Source of the DNA: Pseudomonadales bacterium
GTDB taxonomy: Bacteria > Pseudomonadota > Gammaproteobacteria > Pseudomonadales > Azotimanducaceae
Assembly: GCA_041395945.1 (NCBI GenBank)
Contig: JAWKZN010000001.1
Location: 2,604,001 to 2,668,000 of the forward strand
Length of the DNA stretch: 64,000 nucleotides
Reading direction: 5' to 3'
Shown here in pieces: positions 24,801 to 32,620 of the stretch. A program made the position numbers and the translations under genes. Within the stretch, counting starts at the first letter, position 1, and each line of letters begins with the position of its first letter. The notes under the pieces were generated by a model. That model was given only the letters and a program-made list of their open reading frames with translations, made no database searches and was not told where the DNA came from.

Positions 24801-26001
24801 GCAGCGATTCCCGCAGCTCTTCCACCGACGGGAATACATTGCTGTCTTCGAGCAGTTTGCCGAGCGCCGAGTAGAGATTGCCGAGCATCGGCATCAGGGC
24901 ATTTTCGAAACAGTGATAGATATCCTGCTTCACGACCCTTCGGAATTCGAAATCGCTGATCGCATCGTCGAAGGCCCAGGTGAAAACTGCCGGTCCAACC
25001 GGAACCACGTCCTTGTGCGTCCATGGCTTGGCAATGAGGCCAAGCTGTGCCCGCAGATCGAGAAGGTCTTCGTGATAGCGGTTTTCGGCTTTCGAAATCA
25101 CCTCGGCCACTGCCAGCCACTCTTCGAACTTTTCGGTGTCCACCAGCTCGAGTTTGGGCGTATTACCTGATTCCCTGCGTCGCCGTCGACCCAGGACATC
25201 CTGCAGTTCGGAAACCTGATCGATCTGCCGAAGCACGTCACCGATGAAATCGTGGCGCATCCGGTCTTTGTTTTTCTCGAGGATTTCAAGACCCTCGAAA
25301 TACATCGTCTGCATCGCGTTGGTACCGGCATCCCGCGCCTTGACAAGCAGTTCGTTGTCGACGATGCCGAAGAACTGGGAGCAGATTCGATCGAGTGCAC
25401 GTTGCACCACACGACGGATCTTGGTGCGGATGGCGGCTGCGTCATCATCGCTTATGCGGCGGTCCCGCAGCAGCTGTTCGGGAATCTCCTGATGCTCTTT
25501 CTGGCCGCGCCTCGAACTCCCCGCCGCTTCGCCGGAGTCCGCGCTCTGGTCCTCAGCAGGCTCTGTGCCCCCCACGGCCGATCGCGCGAGCGTGCCGGAT
25601 GCGACTGCGAACTCAATCAGAGAGTTGAAGGCCTCTTCCGGCATCCCCTGAGGAAAGAGCACACCGAGCCCATTGCCGGAGTCGGAGATGCGCGCGATGC
25701 GCGCCTGGGTCCGGTAGTGTCTCTGACCCGCCGGTGTGGCCACAGAGAAATGCAGCGCAATTTCGTCGCCGGCTTTCGGATCTGCGCCGGTCGCTCCGAG
25801 CGACCGGGCGCCACCTGCACCCGCGAGCAACATGCCCTCCTGACAGAAGTCACGAATCGTGCACAGCCAGGAGCGACCCTGCTGGGGGTGCACGAGGGCG
25901 GAAAGCGATATGGGTTGCCGAGGAAATTTACGGCGATTCACTAATGCAGGATCCATCTGCGAAACCGTCCGGACATTACCCGATATCCCGTGTGAGGTCA
26001 C
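21883..26001 (-). CDS. PilZ-DUF1631-GGDEF-EAL multidomain cyclic-di-GMP protein
   Basis: A 1372-residue cytosolic protein built to sense and turn over cyclic-di-GMP. Residues ~20-125 form a PilZ-like domain (NRRKFPRQP, then DFCQEGMLL). A long DUF1631 region covers about 190-900. A GGDEF domain has an intact RLGGDEFGV (GGDEF at 1016-1020) but no RxxD inhibitory site. An EAL domain runs from ~1125 to the end. There the name motif is EIL (1159-1161), but the metal and catalytic residues look intact: NVSGHS, EITETA, SLDDFGTG, FVKIDG, IAEYVE and AQGY. Both cyclase and phosphodiesterase activity are thus possible; phosphodiesterase may dominate. The upstream GGDEF gene overlaps it by 4 nt (ATGA), so the two are co-translated. 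ATG 25956 (M16) is an alternative start. Confidence 0.92.
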   Translation of the reverse strand: MTSHGISGNVRTVSQMDPALVNRRKFPRQPISLSALVHPQQGRSWLCTIRDFCQEGMLLAGAGGARSLGATGADPKAGDEIALHFSVATPAGQRHYRTQARIARISDSGNGLGVLFPQGMPEEAFNSLIEFAVASGTLARSAVGGTEPAEDQSADSGEAAGSSRRGQKEHQEIPEQLLRDRRISDDDAAAIRTKIRRVVQRALDRICSQFFGIVDNELLVKARDAGTNAMQTMYFEGLEILEKNKDRMRHDFIGDVLRQIDQVSELQDVLGRRRRRESGNTPKLELVDTEKFEEWLAVAEVISKAENRYHEDLLDLRAQLGLIAKPWTHKDVVPVGPAVFTWAFDDAISDFEFRRVVKQDIYHCFENALMPMLGNLYSALGKLLEDSNVFPSVEELRESLQRASVRRTPSGVKVEPEAYQEMETSVREATMAAEGLGPAVPRVDHNPFVQPAGANRGLYNTARTILNIDRRTKALLGKAPDDILATPDTPPADTFGTTDILAALSTIESEFGDASLTDRRLRPRLVEILRSRHGDRKRFAEDDYDTLSVMENLVGSLRDDRLLTDGIREWIQRLEITLNKLAAQDPGFLRPESDSPHSAVQMLNQLARLGNQKDTREGIDREVGRRVDELLQKVVKEYDRNPEVFTEVVDELHPLVDKQTRAYRGNIERTVRASEGQQKLARARRRVLKEIDSRFSGERVPDLLLELLNPGWRNLLVHTHLRRGVDSNEWHDQLGLIDQLWGQLDGSIAPGTEGYVDPDVLLKRVVSGLNSISFDPSKRTPLIMKLSSALVGDTTGKRTNVTYSPVEPSGIADALGLEGLLPESDPVLETEDEDVRRSWSRAVERARRMQVGEWLAATDPQGRPLILTVAFVGDDASSFVLANRKGVKNRELNLKAMADGLHQGEITLLDDYDLPLMERASQRMLENMHKQLAFQASHDDLTQLINRKEFERHVTASIQSARGEELQHALLYLDLDQFKIVNNTSGHTAGDELLKMIADQISKALSNYQATLGRLGGDEFGVLVENIGTQEARDLAEDLLNVVRSSKFEWDGRKYNLSASMGLVFVDQTTEHVDSLMQYADEACYTAKDAGRNRLQEYELGDAKMQRRHGVMEWVSHLDKAIEEDRLILNCQRIEPILNGKTGKGAGAGAKKSNDFHYEILLTMIDEFGDTMPPTDFIIAAETYNRMTAIDRWVIERVLHWMSLNRDKLDHFAGFSINVSGHSVNDETFPDFVLEQFSKSQAPTSKVCFEITETAAIANLENAVDFMNRMKIIGCQFSLDDFGTGLSSYSYLRNLPVDFVKIDGVFVKDIVDNPGDYAVVRSINEIGHYMGKRTIAEYVESGDVLDRLKEIGVDFAQGYHIAKPHLLEDLRL

Positions 26002-27092
26002 GCGCAGGCTGCGGAATCTGCGAGTTCGATCCTGTCTCTGCCACCGAACTTTGCTGTATACAGTGCCCGGTCTGCGCGCTGGATCACATCCTCGAGTCGC
26101 TCTCCACGCCGGTAGCTGGAAATCCCCACGGATACGGTCAGCGCCAGGGGTTCCATTTCCGGCCCGATCTGCATGCGTCGAGTGCTTTCACAGAGGCGCT
26201 CGGAGACCCGCCGGGCGGTCGCCTGATCCGCCCCGATGAGCACCAGCAGAAACTCCTCGCCACCCAGTCTGGCGACAAAGTCCACGGAGCGGACTACGCC
26301 AAGTGCCGCTTCTGCGAAGTCGCGCAGTACCCGGTCACCCCGCTGATGGCCGAAGCGATCGTTGACCAGTTTAAAGTGATCCAGGTCACAGTAGCAGAGC
26401 GTGAATCCCGGGTGGCCCCGATCCGCGAGCGCTTTCTGTCGGGCCAGCACATCCATGATGTAGCGACGGTTGTACAGACCAGTCAGTTCATCGCGCATGG
26501 CGAGTTCGGACAGCTGCTCCATTGCCTCGTTGAGCTTATCGCGCCGTCGCTCGAAGGCCGTGCGCAACGCTGTCACTTCCTGGGCCATGATCGCCATTGC
26601 CACGATCATGGCAGTGAAGGCAAGGCCGAGCATGAGCTCGAAACCGGGATCGACTGCTGCCACTGCGGACAGCAGCAGCACACTGCCTGCGTAGGCACTC
26701 CAGGTGACCAGAGTGACGATCACCAGCTGACGCAGGTCCAGATGCAGTGCCGTGTAAAGGAGTCCGAACAGCGGCACAACCAGCAGCAGCAGCCGAAACG
26801 GATGGGGAACCAGCACCGCGGTCAGCACCACGCCGACGTTGCACCAGAGCGCCTTACTGAGGGACAGCGCACCGCTGGCGAATCGACTCGAGGCATCATC
26901 GGTCAGCATCAGCGTCAGCAGCCCGGCCGCCCAGACACCCACCAGCAGGTGCACGGCTGAAGCCGCCACATTCAGATGGCCAACCTGTCGCAGGGACAGA
27001 CAGACAGCCGCGTAAACCATCACGCCCACAGCGCCGAAGGAGATCCGGTTGGTCCGGTTGTTGAAATATTCTGCGGCGGAAAACACAGCCAT
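25998..27092 (-). CDS. Membrane-anchored diguanylate cyclase (GGEEF)
   Basis: Makes cyclic-di-GMP from two GTP. The first ~190 of 364 residues contain about five or six hydrophobic segments with no periplasmic sensor domain of note. A short coiled linker (RTAFERRRDKLNEAMEQLS) leads into the cyclase domain: DELTGLYNRRY, DLDHFKLVNDRFGHQRGD and LGGEEF. The product-inhibition motif RSVD lies exactly five residues before GGEEF, so feedback control is expected. Its stop overlaps the start of the PilZ-DUF1631-GGDEF-EAL gene by 4 nt. Unlike its neighbour it has all features of a simple active cyclase. Confidence 0.92.
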   Translation of the reverse strand: MAVFSAAEYFNNRTNRISFGAVGVMVYAAVCLSLRQVGHLNVAASAVHLLVGVWAAGLLTLMLTDDASSRFASGALSLSKALWCNVGVVLTAVLVPHPFRLLLLVVPLFGLLYTALHLDLRQLVIVTLVTWSAYAGSVLLLSAVAAVDPGFELMLGLAFTAMIVAMAIMAQEVTALRTAFERRRDKLNEAMEQLSELAMRDELTGLYNRRYIMDVLARQKALADRGHPGFTLCYCDLDHFKLVNDRFGHQRGDRVLRDFAEAALGVVRSVDFVARLGGEEFLLVLIGADQATARRVSERLCESTRRMQIGPEMEPLALTVSVGISSYRRGERLEDVIQRADRALYTAKFGGRDRIELADSAACA

Positions 27093-27183
27093 ACGCCCAG
27101 CACAGGTAAACGTGCTGCCTATTCTAGTCAGCGCCTGCTCTGCTCAAGTGATGTCTTGTATCGGGTATGTACGCTTTGCGCGC

Positions 27184-28674
27184 TCAAACCCTTGGGTCGA
27201 GGAGGGTCCGGGCCACCGCACGGCGCCAGCCTCCGAGCAGACGGTCGCGCTCGAGCACCGCCATGGCGGGCCGGAACTCCTGGTCCAGCTGCCACATCGC
27301 GGTCGCTTCGGAGAAATCTCCGGCCAGACCTGCCCCGAGTGCAGCCAGCACAGCGGCGCCCAGTGCGGTGGTTTCAATGTTCACAGGACGCTCAACGGGC
27401 AGATCGATAATGTCCGCCAGGAACTGACACAGCCAGTCATTGACGACCATGCCGCCATCGACACGGAGGCCGGCGAGGGCCACACCGTCCGCCGCCATCG
27501 CATCCACCAGCTCCGCACTCTGATATGCCACGCTGGCCAGAGTCGCGGTGATCAGATGGTCCCGATTGGTGTCCAGTGTGAGTCCGCTGAGCAGCCCCCG
27601 CGCCGCAGGCGCCCAGTGAGGGGCCCCGAGCCCGGTGAATGCGGGCACCAGATATACCCCCCGGGTATCACCGCCCGTGCGCCGCGCTGCTGCTTCGGTT
27701 TCCCGGGCGGAAGTCACCAGGCCGAGCTGATCCCGCAGCCACTTCACCGCGACACCCGCAGAAAAAATACTGCCTTCCAGCGCGTAGGTCGTGCTGCCAT
27801 CAAGCCGGTATGCGACCGTCGTCAGCAGGCGCTGGCGGGAGTGGATCCGCGTGGCGCCGGTATTGAGCATCGCGAAGCAGCCGGTACCGTAAGTACTCTT
27901 CGCCATGCCCGTCGAGAAACAGGCCTGGCCGATGAGGGCCGCCTGCTGGTCCCCGGCCACGCCGAAGATGGGAATTGCGGCACCGAACCACTCAGGGTCT
28001 GCCACACCAAAATCTGCCGCGCTGTCCAGCACATCCGGCAGCAGGCTGGCGGGAATCGAAAAATAGCGCAGGAGTTCTCGCGACCAGGTCTGTGCATCAA
28101 TGTCGAACAACTGGGTTCTGGATGCATTACTGGCATCGGTGACATGCCTTGCCCCCTTGGTCAGTCGCCAGATGAGAAACGCATCCACGGTCCCGAAACA
28201 GACCTTCCCCGCCTCGGCCAGGTGGCGGATCCCGGGCACCTCATCGAGCAGCCAGGCCAGCTTCGTGGCCGAGAAATAGGGGTCGATGACCAGCCCGGTT
28301 GTGCGGGATACGGTCTGGGCCATGCCGTCTTCGAGCATGACCTGACAGCGTTCGGCAGTCCGGCGATCCTGCCAGACGATGGCGGGATGCAGAGGTCGAC
28401 CCGACTGCCGATCCCAGACCAGGGTGGTTTCCCTCTGGTTGGTGATGCCGATAGCGGCAATGTCTGATCCACTCAGGCCCGCCTGTTCCAGCGCATCTCG
28501 CCCGGCAGCCAGCGTTGTCCGCCAGAGCACCTCCGGATTCTGCTCCACCCAGCCATCCGCGGGGAAAGTCATGTCGAACTCATGGGCCACCGCCCCGATC
28601 ACCCTGCCCTGGGTATCGAAAATGATGACCCTGGAACTGGACGTACCCTGGTCGATGGCCATGATATGGCTCAT
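27184..28674 (-). CDS. glpK: Glycerol kinase
   Basis: Phosphorylates glycerol to glycerol-3-phosphate with ATP. A FGGY-family enzyme with the N-terminal phosphate loop AIDQGTSSSR, GITNQRETTLVWD, IVWQDRRT, and STYGTGCFAMLNTG with VPAFTGLGAPHW in the C-terminal half. The frame opens at 28707, but ATG 28674 gives the standard N-terminus (MSHIMAIDQGT) and has AGAGG 7 nt upstream, so I use it (496 residues). No glpF or glpD is nearby; the downstream neighbour is the diguanylate cyclase. An NrdR-box-like palindrome lies 30 nt before this start. Confidence 0.95.
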   Translation of the reverse strand: MSHIMAIDQGTSSSRVIIFDTQGRVIGAVAHEFDMTFPADGWVEQNPEVLWRTTLAAGRDALEQAGLSGSDIAAIGITNQRETTLVWDRQSGRPLHPAIVWQDRRTAERCQVMLEDGMAQTVSRTTGLVIDPYFSATKLAWLLDEVPGIRHLAEAGKVCFGTVDAFLIWRLTKGARHVTDASNASRTQLFDIDAQTWSRELLRYFSIPASLLPDVLDSAADFGVADPEWFGAAIPIFGVAGDQQAALIGQACFSTGMAKSTYGTGCFAMLNTGATRIHSRQRLLTTVAYRLDGSTTYALEGSIFSAGVAVKWLRDQLGLVTSARETEAAARRTGGDTRGVYLVPAFTGLGAPHWAPAARGLLSGLTLDTNRDHLITATLASVAYQSAELVDAMAADGVALAGLRVDGGMVVNDWLCQFLADIIDLPVERPVNIETTALGAAVLAALGAGLAGDFSEATAMWQLDQEFRPAMAVLERDRLLGGWRRAVARTLLDPRV

Positions 28675-28703
28675 ATGGCTGCCTCTAAGCCGGTTTATGC
28701 GTA

Positions 28704-28719
28704 CCACAATATATAGTGG
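28704..28719. promoter_or_regulatory. NrdR-box-like palindrome 1
   Basis: CCACAATATATAGTGG. Against the NrdR box I remember (acaCwAtATaTwGtgt) only the first and last positions differ. NrdR represses ribonucleotide reductase operons. Here it lies 30 nt before glpK and ~860 nt before nrdA, an unusual distance for nrdA, and it has no partner box ~30 nt away. Confidence 0.5.
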
Positions 28720-28816
28720 TCACTATCGCGCTGCCAGACGACGTCCCAGGGACCCTCCGTCAGGTCGGACAGCGCCGAAAATCCGCCCCGAAAACCGGTC
28801 ACAACAACCCCACAGG

Positions 28817-28825
28817 TTATCCACA
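28817..28825. promoter_or_regulatory. DnaA box
   Basis: TTATCCACA, a perfect consensus DnaA-binding 9-mer in the glpK-nrdA gap. In E. coli, DnaA boxes upstream of nrdAB tune its expression. A single 9-mer can occur by chance, and this one is 757 nt from the nrdA start. Confidence 0.4.
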
Positions 28826-28906
28826 GGAAACTCATCCGATTCTCCAGCGGGGTAATCCTTGCAACACTGTCGGCTTCGCATTATCTTGTGTGGCCTTGGG
28901 CTGGAA

Positions 28907-28922
28907 CCCCAAGATATAGCGG
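28907..28922. promoter_or_regulatory. NrdR-box-like palindrome 2 (degenerate)
   Basis: CCCCAAGATATAGCGG, five mismatches to the NrdR consensus. It shares CAA-ATATAG and the following GGTC with palindrome 1, 203 nt away, and an AACC lead-in with palindrome 3. Confidence 0.25.
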
Positions 28923-29120
28923 TCCCAGGGCAGGAGCGGGTCAATCAGTTGGGGTGGCAGTCGGTGCAGGTCGGTGGGCTCGCGCCCGAATTCCATCAAT
29001 AATTAGACCCGATCCATATCCTCCCAGGCGCCGGACAGCGCAGCAGAGCGAACTCCGCCGGATGCCGCAGAATTCACCCCGAAAGGCGTGAAATCTGCTC
29101 CGAAAGCAAGTTTGCCTGAA

Positions 29121-29136
29121 CCGCAACATGTAGTGG
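29121..29136. promoter_or_regulatory. NrdR-box-like palindrome 3 (degenerate)
   Basis: CCGCAACATGTAGTGG, five mismatches to the NrdR consensus and 214 nt after palindrome 2. It is the closest of the three to nrdA, 447 nt before its ATG. Confidence 0.3.
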
Positions 29137-29308
29137 CTCCCGCACAGCGGCCCTTCCCGGTCAAACACCGGGAGAGGTCTCTGGAAGGAAGCCCCGGAGA
29201 CAATCAGAGCGACCGGCGGGCTCCCTCGAGCCGTACGGTAAATGCGACAACAGAAATATGTTCGGAGGGGACGCATTTCTGTGACACCTGCCCTGCGACC
29301 AGGCCAGA

Positions 29309-29346
29309 GTGACCAGGTGGCGGTGACCAGGTGGCAGTGACCAGGT
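29309..29346 (+). repeat. 14-nt tandem repeat, about 2.7 units
   Basis: GTGACCAGGTGGC begins at 29309 and 29323, with a partial third unit GTGACCAGGT at 29337. The period is 14 nt. It lies ~240 nt upstream of nrdA. Confidence 0.8.
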
Positions 29347-29447
29347 AAGAGAGAGAATCACACGCCCGCTTCTGCCGATCGGCCGTGCCCCTTTCTGCCT
29401 GAGCGCGCCGCAGACAGGAACGTCACAGAGAACGAGCGTCACGGTCA

Positions 29448-29505
29448 GGAACGACACGACGGGAACGACAAAACAGGAACGATGTAACAGGAACGACATA
29501 AACAG
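29448..29505 (+). repeat. 14-nt-period GGAACGA repeats upstream of nrdA
   Basis: GGAACGACA or a close variant starts at 29448, 29462, 29476 and 29490, exactly 14 nt apart; a fifth GGAACG sits at 29417. The spacer within each unit varies while GGAACGA is kept, as expected for iterated binding sites or a degenerating tandem array. It ends ~80 nt before the nrdA ATG, overlapping where the promoter should be. Confidence 0.75.
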
Positions 29506-29582
29506 GTCTCGCCATAAGCCACTGCGTCGTCAGCATGCGGCGCACAGACCTCCAACCAACCGCGGGGAGTAGAACAACAGCA

Positions 29583-32500
29583 ATGCACACGCAATCGGAT
29601 CAGCCAGCAGCACAATCGGCCGCCAGAAAGTCAGAAGGATCGACTCAGGCCGCAGTCGGAACACAGGCGGAGGCACAAAGAGAAGCCATCACCCGCACTC
29701 TGTCTCCCTCGATCGCGGCGACCGCGCCGGGTCAGCTCAAAGTCATCAAGCGCAATGGCACCGTGGTGCCCTACACCGACGACAAGATCGCCGTAGCGCT
29801 GACCAAGGCCTTCCTCGCCGTGGAAGGCGGTACCGCGGCCGCGTCCCCCCGCATCCGCGAACTCGTGGCTGAACTCAGTGAGCAGGTCAGTGCAACCTTC
29901 AGGCGTCGTTTCCCATCGGGCGGCACGATTCACATTGAAGACATTCAGGATCAGGTGGAACTGTCTCTGATGCGCTCGGGCGAGCACAAGGTTGCCAGAG
30001 ACTACGTCCTGTATCGGGAGGATCGCTCCCGCGCGCGTGCGGAACGTTCCCGCGCGGCCGCCCCCGGGGCAGCGCCCAAGCCGCAGATTCAGGTGGTGCT
30101 CGCGGACGGCAGCAGGGAAAACCTGGATGTCGAACGCATGCGTCGACTGGTGCAGGAAGCCTGTGCGGGCCTGGAAGACGTGGATGCCGATCGCATCATC
30201 ACCGAAGCCATGGCGAACATGTACGACGGCATCTCGGAAAAGGATGTGGGCACGTCACTGCTCATCACTGCTCGCACCCTGGTCGAAGAAGAGCCGAACT
30301 ACACCCTGGTCACCGCAAGGCTGCTGCTCGATGAACTGCGCACCGAAGCCATGACGTTCCTCGAAGTCGGCAGAGGATCGGTACACCGCGCCACCCAGAG
30401 CGAGATGGTGGAGCTCTATCCCGCCACGCTGAAGGCTTTCATCGCCCGGGGTATCTCGCTGGAACTGCTGTCACCCGATCTGGCCGGCTTCGATCTGGAT
30501 GCGCTCGGTGCGGCGCTGAAACCCGAGCGTGATCTGCAGTTCACCTATCTGGGTCTGCAGACACTGTATGACCGCTACTTCATTCACTCAGACGGCACCC
30601 GCTTCGAGCTGCCTCAGGTGTTCTTCATGCGTGTGGCCATGGGTCTGTCGATTCAGGAAGACGATCCGAATGCCCGGGCCATAGAATTCTACGACCTGCT
30701 GTCGTCTTTCGACTACATGAGTTCCACCCCGACCCTGTTCAATTCGGGCACCCTGCGCTCACAGCTGTCGTCCTGTTTCCTCACCAGTGTGCCGGACAAT
30801 CTGGAAGGCATCTACGGCGCGATCCGGGACAACGCCCTGCTCTCCAAATGGGCCGGCGGTCTGGGCAATGACTGGACCCCGGTGCGCGCACTGGGTTCCT
30901 ACATCAAAGGCACCAACGGGAAATCACAGGGTGTGGTGCCTTTCCTGAAAGTCGTCAACGACACCGCTGTCGCAGTCAATCAGGGTGGCAAGCGCAAAGG
31001 GGCAGTGTGCGCCTATCTGGAAACCTGGCACCTGGACATCGAGGAATTTCTCGAACTGCGCAAGAACACGGGGGATGACCGTCGGCGCACCCATGACATG
31101 AACACGGCCAACTGGATTCCCGATCTGTTCATGAAGCGGGTATTCGCCGATGGTGAGTGGACGCTGTTTTCGCCGAGCGACGCTGTGGATCTGCACGATC
31201 TGTACGGCCGTGCATTCGAAGCCCGCTACGAAGCCTACGAGGCGATGACCCGGACCGGCGAACTGCAGCTGTTCAAACGCATCCGTGCCCAGGATCTGTG
31301 GCGGAAAATGCTCTCGATGCTGTTCGAGACCGGTCATCCCTGGGTGACCTTCAAGGACGTCTGCAACGTCCGCTCACCTCAGCAGCACGTGGGCGTGGTT
31401 CACTCCTCCAATCTCTGCACCGAGATCACACTGAATACTTCAGAAGAAGAGATCGCGGTGTGTAACCTGGGTTCGGTCAACCTGCCACAGCACATCGTCG
31501 ACGGCGAGCTGGATCTGAAAAAGCTGAAAAAGACCGTGCGTACCGCACTGCGCATGCTCGACAACGTGATCGACATCAACTACTACTCGGTACCCCAGGC
31601 CCGCACATCGAACATGCGCCATCGCCCGGTGGGCCTCGGCATCATGGGTTTCCAGGATGCCCTCTACAAGCAGCGTATTCCCTATGGCAGCGACGAGGCG
31701 GTGACCTTTGCGGACCGCTCGATGGAGGCGATCAGCTACTACGCGATCGACGCCTCCTGCAGGCTGGCGAAGGAGCGTGGCGCCTACGCCAGCTTCTCCG
31801 GCTCACTGTGGAGCCGCGGCATATTGCCAATCGACTCTCTGAAACTGCTCAAAGCAGAGCGCGGAGATGAACATCTCGATGTTGATTTCTCCAGCACGCT
31901 GAACTGGGACAAGCTGCGCAACAAGGTGCAGATCAACGGCATGCGCAATTCCAATGTGATGGCTATTGCGCCCACGGCAACCATCGCCAACATCACCGGA
32001 GTTTCCCAGTCGATCGAACCCACCTATCAGAATCTCTATGTGAAATCGAACCTGTCCGGGGAATTCACAGTGGTGAATCCCTTCATGGTGCACGATCTCA
32101 AGAACCTGGGATTGTGGGACAAGGTGATGGTCAACGATCTGAAGTACTACGACGGCAGCCTGAGTCAGATCCAGCGGATACCGGATGAACTCAAGCGGCT
32201 GTATGCCACCGCCTTCGAGGTCGAACCACGCTGGCTGGTTGACGCTGCCAGCCGTCGGCAGAAGTGGATCGATCAGGCCCAGTCCCTGAATCTCTACATT
32301 GCCGGCGCCTCGGGTCGCAAACTCGACATCACCTACCGTATGGCCTGGTTGCGCGGTCTCAAGACCACCTACTACCTCCGCGCCCTGTCCGCCACCAGTG
32401 CGGAGAAGTCCACCCTGGACCGTGGCACGCTGAATGCGGTTGCTGCCAGTCAGCAGGACACCAGAGCAGGCGCACAGGGATCGCGGAAGCAGACCGCGGG

Positions 32501-32597
32501 CGCGCCAGCGATCGACGACAGTCTCGCAGACGCCACACCTGCCGATGTGCCGCTGGCCTGTTCACTGGATGACCCGGACTGCGAAGCCTGCCAGTAA
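29583..32597 (+). CDS. nrdA: Class Ia ribonucleotide reductase, alpha (catalytic) subunit
   Basis: Reduces ribonucleoside diphosphates to deoxy forms. The frame opens at 29535, but ATG 29583 gives MHTQSDQP, close to the Pseudomonas NrdA start I recall, so I use it (1004 residues). After ~45 variable residues come two ATP-cones: LKVIKRNGTVVPYTDDKIA, then PQIQVVLADGSRENLDVERM. The barrel follows with SSCFLTS, SNLCTEITLNTS (radical cysteine and glutamate) and VCNLGSVN. The radical-transfer tyrosine pair is in QNLYVKSN, and a C-terminal CxxC (DCEACQ) regenerates the active-site disulfide. A duplicated ATP-cone gives dATP feedback control as in P. aeruginosa. nrdB follows after 23 nt. Confidence 0.96.
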   Translation: MHTQSDQPAAQSAARKSEGSTQAAVGTQAEAQREAITRTLSPSIAATAPGQLKVIKRNGTVVPYTDDKIAVALTKAFLAVEGGTAAASPRIRELVAELSEQVSATFRRRFPSGGTIHIEDIQDQVELSLMRSGEHKVARDYVLYREDRSRARAERSRAAAPGAAPKPQIQVVLADGSRENLDVERMRRLVQEACAGLEDVDADRIITEAMANMYDGISEKDVGTSLLITARTLVEEEPNYTLVTARLLLDELRTEAMTFLEVGRGSVHRATQSEMVELYPATLKAFIARGISLELLSPDLAGFDLDALGAALKPERDLQFTYLGLQTLYDRYFIHSDGTRFELPQVFFMRVAMGLSIQEDDPNARAIEFYDLLSSFDYMSSTPTLFNSGTLRSQLSSCFLTSVPDNLEGIYGAIRDNALLSKWAGGLGNDWTPVRALGSYIKGTNGKSQGVVPFLKVVNDTAVAVNQGGKRKGAVCAYLETWHLDIEEFLELRKNTGDDRRRTHDMNTANWIPDLFMKRVFADGEWTLFSPSDAVDLHDLYGRAFEARYEAYEAMTRTGELQLFKRIRAQDLWRKMLSMLFETGHPWVTFKDVCNVRSPQQHVGVVHSSNLCTEITLNTSEEEIAVCNLGSVNLPQHIVDGELDLKKLKKTVRTALRMLDNVIDINYYSVPQARTSNMRHRPVGLGIMGFQDALYKQRIPYGSDEAVTFADRSMEAISYYAIDASCRLAKERGAYASFSGSLWSRGILPIDSLKLLKAERGDEHLDVDFSSTLNWDKLRNKVQINGMRNSNVMAIAPTATIANITGVSQSIEPTYQNLYVKSNLSGEFTVVNPFMVHDLKNLGLWDKVMVNDLKYYDGSLSQIQRIPDELKRLYATAFEVEPRWLVDAASRRQKWIDQAQSLNLYIAGASGRKLDITYRMAWLRGLKTTYYLRALSATSAEKSTLDRGTLNAVAASQQDTRAGAQGSRKQTAGAPAIDDSLADATPADVPLACSLDDPDCEACQ

Positions 32598-32620
32598 AAG
32601 ATTCGAGGAGACGAAACACG

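Larger units (their letters stand above)
28675..29582. other. 908-nt non-coding interval between divergent glpK and nrdA
   Basis: No reading frame here looks coding; the longest (a 67-codon plus-strand frame at 28716) has no recognisable similarity. The interval holds one strong and two weak NrdR-like palindromes, a perfect DnaA box, a small hairpin (29156-29161 with 29167-29172) and two blocks of 14-nt tandem repeats, listed separately. It must contain the promoters of both glpK and nrdA, but I cannot place either -10/-35 pair with confidence. Confidence 0.6.

Noticed and set aside
28716..28919. 67-codon plus-strand frame between glpK and nrdA
   Set aside because: No ribosome-binding site and no similarity; it overlaps the NrdR-like and DnaA motifs.
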